Part shown: positions 1 to 5,275 of the stretch, in pieces | Layout: each line of letters starts with the position of its first letter | How positions within the stretch are numbered: the stretch's first letter is position 1 | Origin: Planctomycetaceae bacterium | GTDB lineage: Bacteria > Planctomycetota > Planctomycetia > Pirellulales > Pirellulaceae | Assembly (NCBI GenBank): GCA_003455945.1 | Contig: DMPQ01000058.1 | Location: 3,185-8,459, forward strand | Length of the DNA stretch: 5,275 bases | Reading direction: 5' to 3' | Translations under genes and position numbers: made by a program | The notes under the pieces: model-generated | Databases searched by the model: none | The model's input: the letters and a program-made list of their open reading frames with translations, nothing else | What the model was told of the DNA's origin: nothing

Positions 1-317
1 TCGGCATCGACGGCGATCAGCAGCGCCTCCAGTCGGCGCAGGATCCGATCGGTCCGCCACTGCTTGGCCAGTTCGGTCGCGGCGCGCGGAAGATTGCCCG
101 GATGGTCGCGCAGCTTCTCGTCGAACCGTTCGAGGAGCGAGAAGGCATCGGCCGAGGCGCCGGCGAAGCCGCACAGGACCTTGCCGTCGGCCAGCTTGCG
201 GAGCTTCACCGCATCGGCCTTGAGGACCGTCGTGCCGAGCGTCACCTGGCCGTCGCCGCCGAGCGCGACCTTTCCCTGATGACGGACCGTCAGGATCGTC
301 GTCGCTCTCAGACGCAT
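1..317 (-). CDS. hslV: HslV, peptidase subunit of the ATP-dependent HslUV protease (3' end cut by window edge)
   Basis: HslV is the N-terminal-threonine peptidase that forms the double-ring core of the cytosolic HslUV (ClpQY) protease, a bacterial relative of proteasome beta subunits. The visible 105 residues align without gaps to my memory of E. coli HslV. After a short leader MRLRA comes TTILTVR, so Thr6 would be the mature nucleophile Thr1. GDGQVTLG follows at residues 21-28, with Asp22 equal to mature Asp17, and Lys38 equals mature Lys33. Further on are the family signatures [10 protein letters not shown] (50-59) and [10 protein letters not shown] (82-91). The ATG at 317-315 has a GGGGAG Shine-Dalgarno sequence nine bases upstream. 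About 70 more residues are expected beyond base 1. The partner ATPase gene hslU often follows hslV and may lie just off the left edge. The gene is transcribed away from the hydrolase gene at 522. The identification is firm. Confidence 0.96.
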   Translation of the reverse strand, partial: MRLRATTILTVRHQGKVALGGDGQVTLGTTVLKADAVKLRKLADGKVLCGFAGASADAFSLLERFDEKLRDHPGNLPRAATELAKQWRTDRILRRLEALLIAVDA

Positions 318-326
318 GGCGTAAGG

Positions 327-332
327 CTCCCC
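327..332 (-). promoter_or_regulatory. Ribosome binding site of hslV
   Basis: On the minus strand this reads GGGGAG, followed by a nine-base spacer and then the ATG at 317-315. It supports a start that leaves a five-residue leader before the catalytic threonine pair, rather than a start directly at the threonine. Confidence 0.7.
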
Positions 333-423
333 GAACCTCGCGGTGTCCGGCGATCGAGACGGATCGGCGGATCGGTCGCTCCCGGCGAGCGGCGGCCCGC
401 TGCTCACGACGACTCGACCGGCT

Positions 424-429
424 ATTGTA
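424..429 (-). promoter_or_regulatory. Possible -10 element for hslV
   Basis: On the minus strand these bases read TACAAT, five of six matches to TATAAT, in otherwise very GC-rich DNA about 107 bases upstream of the hslV start. I see no convincing -35 hexamer 16-18 bases upstream, so this rests on the -10 match and its position in the divergent intergenic region. The overlapping plus-strand TATTGT (423-428) is a weaker candidate for the divergent hydrolase gene, with only TGCTCA (401-406) as a possible -35. Confidence 0.3.
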
Positions 430-509
430 GGAGCTTCCGATCGGCTGGCGCCCCCCCGACGCCGCCGCCGATCGCTCCCCTCGACGCCCCTTCGTCCGAT
501 CCGTTCGCC

Positions 510-513
510 GGAG
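510..513 (+). promoter_or_regulatory. Ribosome binding site of the isochorismatase-like hydrolase
   Basis: GGAG lies eight bases before the ATG at 522. This decides the start. The same frame stays open upstream to at least base 102, but that extension would cross the intergenic region and run antisense into hslV. Confidence 0.65.
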
Positions 514-521
514 CCGTTCGC

Positions 522-1127
522 ATGGCCGATCCCCGAACGCCCGATGCCGACCCGTTCCGCTCTCCGTGGTTGCTGTCGGCCGAGTCGAGTCTGCTGCTGG
601 TGATCGACCTGCAGGAGAAGCTGCTGCCGGCGATGCGCGACACCGGACTGCTGCTCGATCGCGTCGAACGGCTGCTCGACGGCGCCGCCTTGTTCGACGT
701 ACCGGTCATCGGAACCGAGCAATATCCGCGCGGCCTCGGAGGGACCGTCGCGTCGATCGCGGCCAAGCTCGGGGCACCGTTCGAGAAGCTGGCGTTCAGT
801 GGCTGCGGCGCGGCGGGATTGTCCGCCGAACTGGCTCGGCGCGGACGCCGTCAGATCGTCCTCTGCGGCATCGAGACGCATGTCTGCGTGCAGCAGACGG
901 CGCTCGACCTGATCGCCGCCGGCTACGACGTCCACGTTCCGGTCGACGCGCTCTCGTCCCGCCGCGAACTCGATCACCGCATCGCGCTCGACCGGATGGA
1001 TCGCTGCGGCGCAACGATGACGACGGTCGAGGCGGTGTTGTTCGAGTGGTGCGGCGCGGCCGGGACCGATCGCTTCAAGCAGCTCTCCGCCATCGTCCGC
1101 CGCCCCGATCCGCCGACATCCTCCTGA
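522..1127 (+). CDS. Isochorismatase-like cysteine hydrolase (ISOC1/ISOC2-type, YcaC-related)
   Basis: This is a complete 201-residue protein, a usual length for the superfamily. The expected catalytic triad is visible: Asp29 in [11 protein letters not shown], Lys89 in FEKLAFSGC, and Cys122 in [16 protein letters not shown]. The GIETHVC segment also carries the residues that normally form the non-proline cis-peptide next to the cysteine. [12 protein letters not shown] (65-76) and [19 protein letters not shown] (158-176) match the pattern I recall for the ISOC1/ISOC2 branch rather than for true isochorismatases, which act on isochorismate in siderophore synthesis. The metal-binding D-x-H motif of nicotinamidases is absent at the equivalent place, so nicotinamidase activity is unlikely. 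There is no signal peptide, so the protein is probably cytoplasmic. The start is fixed by GGAG eight bases upstream. The physiological substrate cannot be told from sequence, and this branch is poorly characterised. The gene diverges from hslV and converges on the caspase-like gene, so it is probably monocistronic. Confidence 0.93.
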   Translation: MADPRTPDADPFRSPWLLSAESSLLLVIDLQEKLLPAMRDTGLLLDRVERLLDGAALFDVPVIGTEQYPRGLGGTVASIAAKLGAPFEKLAFSGCGAAGLSAELARRGRRQIVLCGIETHVCVQQTALDLIAAGYDVHVPVDALSSRRELDHRIALDRMDRCGATMTTVEAVLFEWCGAAGTDRFKQLSAIVRRPDPPTSS

Positions 1128-1133
1128 AACGGC

Positions 1134-1166
1134 GGGCGCTGAAGCGACGATCTCCGCTTCACGCCC
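1134..1166. terminator. Hairpin between convergent genes, probable bidirectional terminator
   Basis: Left arm 1134-1146 (GGGCGCTGAAGCG) pairs with right arm 1155-1166 (CGCTTCACGCCC) over twelve base pairs, interrupted by one bulged C at 1139. The loop is eight bases (1147-1154). The hairpin starts seven bases after the stop codon of the hydrolase gene and lies 32 bases past the stop of the caspase-like gene on the other strand. No clear T-tract follows on either strand, so it may act as an mRNA 3'-end stabiliser or a weak intrinsic terminator. Confidence 0.55.
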
Positions 1167-1197
1167 AAACAGCACGTCCGATCGGCGGACAGGTCGA

Positions 1198-2697
1198 TCA
1201 CCCGCCCGGTGCGTAGACGACCTGTTCGAGTCCCTCCAGTCGCGCGAAGGTCTCCTTCTCGTCGAGCGAGCCGAACGACGCCAGGTCGCACTGCAGCGCC
1301 AGCGTTTCGAGCAGCCGGATCAGTCGCTGGCACTTGACCCAGCGCCGATCGCGTTCGGTCGCTTCTTCGCCGACCTGAGCCTGTTCGGCGCGGAGTTCGT
1401 CGTAGCGGGCGATCGACTCGTGCGATTCGATCATGCCGCAGATCGCTTCCCCTTCGTCGACGATCAGCCGCTGCGCGAACGGACTCCACGGATTCGCCAG
1501 CTCGGGCCAGTGGTGGAGCACCTGCTGCTTCATCCGATTGGCGATCCCCGAGAGTTCCTGCTGCAGCTTCTGACGGCGGCCGTCGAACTCCTTCTTCTCG
1601 TCCTTCATCCGATCGGCCAGCACTTCGGCGCCGTGCCACGGATCGGCCGCGTCGACTCCCAGCCGCTCGATCAGGCCGTCGAGCACCGCCAGCTGCGCGG
1701 CGGTGGCCTGAGCCCGAAGCTCGTCGATCGGCGTCGACTGGCCGTGCCGCTCGTCGCCGTCCGGGAGCTCGAACTCGAGCTTCCGCAGATACTGGTCCGA
1801 TGTGGTGATCGAGATGTCGATCGTCTTGGATTCGAGGAGCACGTAGGCGTGCGCCTCGGCGAGCGACGTCTGTCCGTCGCCGTCGAAATCGGGACGCTCG
1901 ACCGCCTCGCCCGTTCGGCTCCGACCGCGCAGCGCCTCGAAGAAGTACGTCGAGTACTCGTGATAATCCTCTTCACGCGTGTCGGGCGTGCAGCCGGCGG
2001 CAGGGCGATCGGGAACGGTGGCGTAGAAGCCGCACCAGGGGCGATCGATCGGCAGCGGCTTCTCTTCCGACTCGGCGTAGATCATGTCGGCGAAGCCGCC
2101 CGAGTAGCACTGCACCATCACGACGACGACCGGGACCTGAGGATCGACGGCGGTGAGCCAGCGATGGAACTCGCGGACGTCGACCGACTGGTTGTTCCAG
2201 AGATTGAGCTTGGTGTTGGTCGGAGAGCGGCGGTCCCCCTTGCTCCCGTGCGCCGTGACATAGACGAACAGACGATCGCCGGCGGACAGCGCCCGCCCCT
2301 CGGTCTCGAACCACCCCTGAACGTTCTCGCGAGTCGCGGCCCCTCGAACCCCGGAGACCTCGCTGCTGCGATAGCGATAGCGAAGGTTCCCCGCCTGGCC
2401 GAAGATCGACGCCAACCGCTCGTTGACCGCCGGGAACTCCGAGTCGTCGATGAACTGCAGGTCGCGGAACGAGTCGTCTCCGTCGGCGAAGAAGCAGACC
2501 CGCTCAGCGCCGTCGCCGAACGTCTCGTCCAGATAGTTGCCGAAGAGCGAGACGTTCTTCTCGAGCGAGATCTGATTGCCGGTCGGACCGCCACCTCCGC
2601 CGATGATCAGGAAGGTGTCCTTCGCGTCGGCCGGATCGGCCGCCGAAATCGGAACCAGACATGCCGCGGCGATCGCCAATCGTCCCCAGAACCGCAT
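1198..2697 (-). CDS. Secreted clan CD (caspase/legumain-fold) cysteine peptidase homologue with EF-hand
   Basis: This is a complete protein of 499 residues from the ATG at 2697-2695. An ATG six codons earlier (2715) lacks a ribosome site. Residues 1-25 look like a Sec signal peptide: basic MRFWGR, a hydrophobic [13 protein letters not shown], then possible cleavage after Ala19 or Ala25. A glycine-rich [19 protein letters not shown] block (31-49) opens the mature protein. The clan CD pattern follows: a hydrophobic strand and His-Gly ([12 protein letters not shown], His150), then a second strand and Cys ([13 protein letters not shown], Cys197), the likely catalytic dyad. Residues 270-281, [12 protein letters not shown], form a canonical 12-residue EF-hand loop with ligands at positions 1, 3, 5, 7, 9 and 12. 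From about residue 321 onward the protein is charged and helical, with coiled-coil character (362-392, 430-468). Export implies action in the periplasm or outside the cell. The substrate is unknown. Assignment between C13, C14 and related families is unresolved, and calcium dependence is inferred from the loop. Confidence 0.85.
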   Translation of the reverse strand: MRFWGRLAIAAACLVPISAADPADAKDTFLIIGGGGGPTGNQISLEKNVSLFGNYLDETFGDGAERVCFFADGDDSFRDLQFIDDSEFPAVNERLASIFGQAGNLRYRYRSSEVSGVRGAATRENVQGWFETEGRALSAGDRLFVYVTAHGSKGDRRSPTNTKLNLWNNQSVDVREFHRWLTAVDPQVPVVVVMVQCYSGGFADMIYAESEEKPLPIDRPWCGFYATVPDRPAAGCTPDTREEDYHEYSTYFFEALRGRSRTGEAVERPDFDGDGQTSLAEAHAYVLLESKTIDISITTSDQYLRKLEFELPDGDERHGQSTPIDELRAQATAAQLAVLDGLIERLGVDAADPWHGAEVLADRMKDEKKEFDGRRQKLQQELSGIANRMKQQVLHHWPELANPWSPFAQRLIVDEGEAICGMIESHESIARYDELRAEQAQVGEEATERDRRWVKCQRLIRLLETLALQCDLASFGSLDEKETFARLEGLEQVVYAPGG

Positions 2698-2703
2698 GAG
2701 TTT

Positions 2704-2709
2704 CCCCCT
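2704..2709 (-). promoter_or_regulatory. Ribosome binding site of the caspase-like gene
   Basis: On the minus strand this reads AGGGGG, six bases before the ATG at 2697-2695. It favours that start over the in-frame ATG at 2715, which has no purine-rich Shine-Dalgarno sequence before it. The chosen start also gives a more typical signal peptide. Confidence 0.65.
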
Positions 2710-2799
2710 GGTCATCGACGGCGCTGCGAGTCGGCCGAATCGTCGTGGGAGCGACCGGTCGGCACGTAGCGGATTCGGGAGCGAGTCCCGGACGACTGC

Positions 2800-2829
2800 A
2801 GGCTAGTCGAGCGGCGGAAGTCGGGTCAA
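2800..2829 (-). promoter_or_regulatory. Weak candidate promoter for the caspase-like gene
   Basis: On the minus strand TTGACC (2829-2824, five of six matches to the -35 consensus) is followed after 18 bases by TAGCCT (2805-2800), which keeps only the TA and final T of a -10 element. It sits about 100 bases upstream of the start codon, and its -35 touches the inverted repeat at 2828-2857. The match is poor at -10, so this is a suggestion only. Confidence 0.25.
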
Positions 2830-2857
2830 ACCTCGCCCCCACGAGATGGCAAGGTTT
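2828..2857. repeat. Imperfect inverted repeat upstream of the caspase-like gene
   Basis: AAACCTCGCC (2828-2837) and GGCAAGGTTT (2848-2857) are inverted copies with one mismatch and a ten-base spacer. As minus-strand RNA the mismatch becomes a G-U wobble, giving an uninterrupted ten-pair stem. The repeat lies about 130-160 bases upstream of the caspase-like start codon and overlaps a possible -35 element. It could be an operator for a dimeric regulator or an RNA hairpin. No known regulator site was recognised. Confidence 0.45.
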
Positions 2858-2936
2858 TACGGCACGCGAGAGGTTGCGGATCGCGCCGGTGGCTCGGTTT
2901 GTTCGCTTCGCCTCGCCCCATGCGCGACGATCGAGA

Positions 2937-2961
2937 CCGGACCGCACGAGATCCGGTCCGG
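2937..2961. repeat. Perfect 8-bp inverted repeat, GC-rich
   Basis: CCGGACCG (2937-2944) and CGGTCCGG (2954-2961) are exact inverted copies separated by nine bases. The repeat lies just beyond the terminator hairpin of the large gene (in its transcription direction). It may be a second, back-up hairpin at the transcript end or a protein-binding site. It has no T-tract. Confidence 0.4.
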
Positions 2962-2967
2962 CGCACG

Positions 2968-3000
2968 ACAAAGGGGCGTCTCCCTGCGGAAACGCCCCTT
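2968..3000 (-). terminator. Rho-independent terminator of the large hypothetical gene
   Basis: AAGGGGCGT (2971-2979) pairs perfectly with ACGCCCCTT (2992-3000). After one mismatch the stem continues with TCC/GGA around a CTGC loop. Read on the minus strand the hairpin begins 35 bases after the stop codon at 3036 and ends in CCCCTTTGT, a short T-rich tail. This separates the large gene from the caspase-like gene downstream. Confidence 0.7.
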
Positions 3001-3035
3001 CCCCGTCTTCGATCGTTCCCGTTCGGAGTCCGAGA

Positions 3036-5275
3036 TCAGCGTTTCGGCGGAGCCGTTTCGCGGACCAGTGCTCCGTGCTCGTCGTGGAGCACCAGGATCG
3101 AGAACCGCTCGACCGAGTCGAGAGCGTCGGTGCTCAGCGATGCGTAATCGAACCGCCCTCGCAGATCGGTGTAGCCGTCCTTGTAGAAGCGGATGCTGCC
3201 GTCGTTCATCCGAGCGTAGACCTTGACGTAGGTCCGCGACAGCGGCTTGCGATCGGTCGCGAGTCGGACCTGCAGCTGGCCGAACTCGTCCTGCAGCTGC
3301 ACGTCGAGCGCGTGAGCGTAGTAGGCCTGGGCTCGCGACTCGCTCCCTCCGGTCACCTCGACCAGCACGTTGGCCGTCCGCAGCGACTCGGGAAGTTCGA
3401 TCGTCCGATTCGTCTCGCCCGCCGGCAGCGTCACCTCCAGCGTCTCGTTCGGCCGGATGTGCGAGAAGCGTCCCGCCTCGGCCTGCACGAACGGATTGCG
3501 CGAGAAGAGGAGTTCGACGTCCATCCGGTAGAAGCGGATCGTCACCGACTCGAGATTCCGCCAGCTCAGATCGATCTTCCGGTCGGCGACGTTGAAGTCG
3601 AAGCTCGGCGTCCGATCGGCCGCCGCGGTCTGCTGCTGAGTCCGATCGTCGTCGTCGACCACCGCCACGCCCGCTCCGGCGATCTCGTCGCACTGCGCGG
3701 CGATCGCGGCGAAGGCATTCCGCCAACGATCAACCGGGTACTCGAGGTACTTGCCGGCGATCTCGCGAGCCCGAGTCGGGTTCTCGCGGATCAGATCGAG
3801 CCAGGCGTCGAACAGGTCGTACTGCAGCGGCGTGCCGACCTTCGCCCGATCGACCGACTCGAACGTCGCGATCGCCTCTTCGAACCGATCCTGCAGCAAC
3901 AGGTAGTACGTGACGGCCAGACGATCCTCGTCGTTCGGGCGCGGCTGGAGCGACAGGATCTCCATCAGGCGATGGTACTGCTCGTTCAGCCGATCGTTCA
4001 GGATCCGGCGCTGCGGTCCCAATCGGTGCGTCCGAGCGTTCACCAGCGGACGGTAATCCAGATGCTCGTAGCGGCGGCGATGCTCCGGATCGATCGACAG
4101 CAGCTCGCCGTCGAACCAGGGGCCGACCGTCGCCAGGAAGTCATCGCGGAAGTTCAGGTACTCGCGGATCGTCGCCGGATCGTCATGACGGATCGCGTAC
4201 GACCAGAGCGTCGGTTCGAACAGATGTCGGCGCGACAGCTGAGCGATCGCCCGTTCGTAGAACCCCTTGTCGCTCATCCGGAACGCGATCCGACTCAGGT
4301 CGAGCCTCAGCGGATTGTGTTCTTCGAGATAGGCGAGCACCTCGTCGTCGCTCGCATACTGCGAGACCCATTCCCACGAGGTCCGATCGATCACGGTCGC
4401 TTCGCGGACCACATGGAAGCGGAACGGATCGGCGGCGGCGATCCGTCGCTCTTCGGCCGAGACCTGAACCGGATAGTGGTCATAGTCGCCGGCCGCCGGG
4501 AAGTAGAAGTACGTCTCGACGGTTCGCGTCGCGAACGGTTCGAGATCGACGGGGATCGAGCGAGTCGCCTTGCCGCCGAGAACCGGCAGCGCCCCTTGCG
4601 GGATCTCGACGAGCAGATCGAGTCGCCGGCGGGACGAGGTCGGGTTGGTGACGGCGATCTGACCGCCGTAGACGACATGCGTCAGGAACTCGTCGACGAC
4701 GAACTTGTCGAGCTGCTCGTTCCCCTCGTATCGATAGCGATCGTCGGCGCGGAAGAAGTTCTGGCTCACCAGAATCGGCGGCTCGTTCTCCTTCGCTTCG
4801 AGCGCCGGTCGGATCTGCTCGTGGAAGACGATCATCGGACCGGCAGCCGTCAGCGTGATCCGATCCCCTTCAATCTCGCTCTTGTGCTCCGGCGCCTCGA
4901 ACGGCAGATCGAGCACCGCGAGCGCGAGCAGCATTTCGGAGAGATTGTCGGTCGCCTCGGCCAGATGCGGCGACAGGAATCCGGTCTCGCCTTCATGCTT
5001 CACGAAGTCGATCCAGAAGCGGTTGGTCCCGATCCGATCGGCGGTCTGCTGATCGAGAGGCAACTGATACCAACGGTTCTCGGCCCACTCCTGCGTCTTG
5101 TCGACCTGGCGGAAGAGCCGCTCCGCGAGCTTGCGCTCGAGCGACAGCGCCTCGAGTTCGACCTGGCGACGCGCGAAGCGGGATTCCCCTTCGGCCGCTC
5201 CGCTTTCGCGATCGGCAAGACTCTCGGCCCTTGCCGCTTCGGCCCCTCGCATCCTTCGCCCCGCCGCTCCCGGCC
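3036..5275 (-). CDS. Very large conserved hypothetical protein, C-terminal part (5' end outside window)
   Basis: The frame is open from the right window edge to the TGA at 3038-3036, 745 codons with no start that must be real. The ATG at 5252-5250 has only a poorly spaced purine stretch before it, so the gene probably continues upstream. Numbering from that Met, residues 1-60 are Ala/Glu/Arg-rich and helical, likely the end of a coiled coil. Residues 130-285 look beta-rich (GGQIAVTNPTSSRRRLDLLVEIPQG at 196-220 is typical). Residues 290-525 are helical and repeat-like, with YRPLVNARTHRLG (400-412) and YPVDRWRNAFAAI (505-517). An acidic linker DDDDRTQQQ (533-541) leads to a beta-rich end with FYRMDVELLFSRNPFV (574-589) and VKVYARMNDGSIRFYKDGYTDLRGRFDY (676-703). 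The last segment resembles carboxypeptidase-regulatory or macroglobulin-type beta sandwiches. I recall similar proteins in planctomycetes, all uncharacterised. No catalytic motif is visible, so function is unknown. A structural or cell-surface role is inference. Confidence 0.85.
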   Translation of the reverse strand, partial: PGAAGRRMRGAEAARAESLADRESGAAEGESRFARRQVELEALSLERKLAERLFRQVDKTQEWAENRWYQLPLDQQTADRIGTNRFWIDFVKHEGETGFLSPHLAEATDNLSEMLLALAVLDLPFEAPEHKSEIEGDRITLTAAGPMIVFHEQIRPALEAKENEPPILVSQNFFRADDRYRYEGNEQLDKFVVDEFLTHVVYGGQIAVTNPTSSRRRLDLLVEIPQGALPVLGGKATRSIPVDLEPFATRTVETYFYFPAAGDYDHYPVQVSAEERRIAAADPFRFHVVREATVIDRTSWEWVSQYASDDEVLAYLEEHNPLRLDLSRIAFRMSDKGFYERAIAQLSRRHLFEPTLWSYAIRHDDPATIREYLNFRDDFLATVGPWFDGELLSIDPEHRRRYEHLDYRPLVNARTHRLGPQRRILNDRLNEQYHRLMEILSLQPRPNDEDRLAVTYYLLLQDRFEEAIATFESVDRAKVGTPLQYDLFDAWLDLIRENPTRAREIAGKYLEYPVDRWRNAFAAIAAQCDEIAGAGVAVVDDDDRTQQQTAAADRTPSFDFNVADRKIDLSWRNLESVTIRFYRMDVELLFSRNPFVQAEAGRFSHIRPNETLEVTLPAGETNRTIELPESLRTANVLVEVTGGSESRAQAYYAHALDVQLQDEFGQLQVRLATDRKPLSRTYVKVYARMNDGSIRFYKDGYTDLRGRFDYASLSTDALDSVERFSILVLHDEHGALVRETAPPKR

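Larger units (their letters stand above)
2698..3035. other. 338-base intergenic region between two tandem minus-strand genes
   Basis: No coding frame here looks real: the open frames are antisense extensions of the neighbours. The region holds, from right to left in the direction of transcription, a terminator hairpin, a second GC-rich inverted repeat (2937-2961), about 80 bases with nothing recognisable, an imperfect inverted repeat (2828-2857) and a weak promoter candidate. A small hairpin CGGGA/TCCCG (2776-2790, five-base loop) comes next and would fall in the caspase-like gene's leader if that promoter is used. Last is the ribosome site of that gene. Confidence 0.7.

Noticed and set aside
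451..457. Run of seven C in the divergent intergenic region
   Set aside because: Short C/G runs are expected at this GC content, and no G-quadruplex pattern of four G-runs accompanies it.
102..521. Upstream extension of the hydrolase frame (341 codons in total)
   Set aside because: The extension runs antisense through hslV and the intergenic region, has no family similarity, and the ATG at 522 has a well-placed GGAG and gives the normal length.
566..1216. A 216-codon plus-strand frame overlapping the hydrolase
   Set aside because: It is a shifted frame of the hydrolase gene giving a highly Arg-rich product with no domain features.
974..1639. A 221-codon minus-strand frame across the convergent gap
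   Set aside because: It overlaps two real genes in other frames, spans the terminator hairpin, and its Arg-rich composition shows it is a by-product of high GC.
1420..2769. A 449-codon open frame on the plus strand, opposite the caspase-like gene
   Set aside because: It is the antisense mirror of a high-GC gene with clear peptidase motifs. Its product is Arg- and Asp-rich with no recognisable domain, and it overlaps the real start and signal peptide. Long antisense open frames are expected at this GC content.
2857..3726. A 289-codon minus-strand frame overlapping the giant gene and intergenic region
   Set aside because: It is a shadow frame with an extremely Arg-rich product. It runs through the terminator hairpin, and the overlapping frame has clear conserved protein-like segments.
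3233..5275. Possible self-cleaving or enzymatic motif in the giant protein
   Set aside because: I looked for a thioester CGEQ-type motif, Ser/Cys/His catalytic patterns and nucleotide-binding loops in the visible part and saw none. Any such motif would have to lie outside the window.
1..5275. CRISPR array, tRNA, rRNA, insertion sequence or toxin-antitoxin pair
   Set aside because: No regularly spaced repeats, tRNA-like cloverleaf, transposase motifs with terminal repeats, or small gene pairs were found on either strand.

Overview
The window is high-GC (about two thirds G+C by eye) bacterial chromosomal DNA. It is most likely from a member of the Planctomycetota. The main reason is the very large hypothetical protein at the right end, whose C-terminal part resembles a conserved planctomycete protein family that I recall but could not search for. 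A secreted caspase-fold protein of a style common in that phylum agrees with this. No rRNA, tRNA, CRISPR array, transposase or phage gene is visible.

Layout from left to right. (1) 1-317, minus strand: the N-terminal 105 residues of HslV, the proteolytic subunit of the HslUV protease, cut by the window edge. (2) 318-521: a 204-base divergent intergenic region carrying both ribosome binding sites and a possible -10 element. (3) 522-1127, plus strand: a complete 201-residue cysteine hydrolase of the isochorismatase-like superfamily, closest in motif pattern to the ISOC1/ISOC2 (YcaC-related) branch. (4) 1128-1197: a short convergent gap containing a strong hairpin, probably a shared terminator. 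(5) 1198-2697, minus strand: a complete exported clan CD (caspase/legumain-fold) cysteine peptidase homologue with a His-Cys dyad, a canonical EF-hand calcium loop and a helical C-terminal region. (6) 2698-3035: a 338-base intergenic region with several inverted repeats, including a good terminator for the gene to its right. (7) 3036-5275, minus strand: the C-terminal 745 codons of a very large protein with a helical, repeat-like middle and a beta-rich, macroglobulin-like or regulatory-like C-terminus. Its 5' end lies outside the window.

The genes do not form one obvious pathway. HslV and the hydrolase are divergently transcribed cytoplasmic enzymes. The caspase-like protein and the large protein lie in tandem but are separated by a terminator and about 340 bases, so they are probably separate transcription units. 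The most interesting content is the secreted caspase-like/EF-hand protein, the large uncharacterised protein beside it, and a striking excess of GATC/CGATCG across both coding and non-coding DNA.
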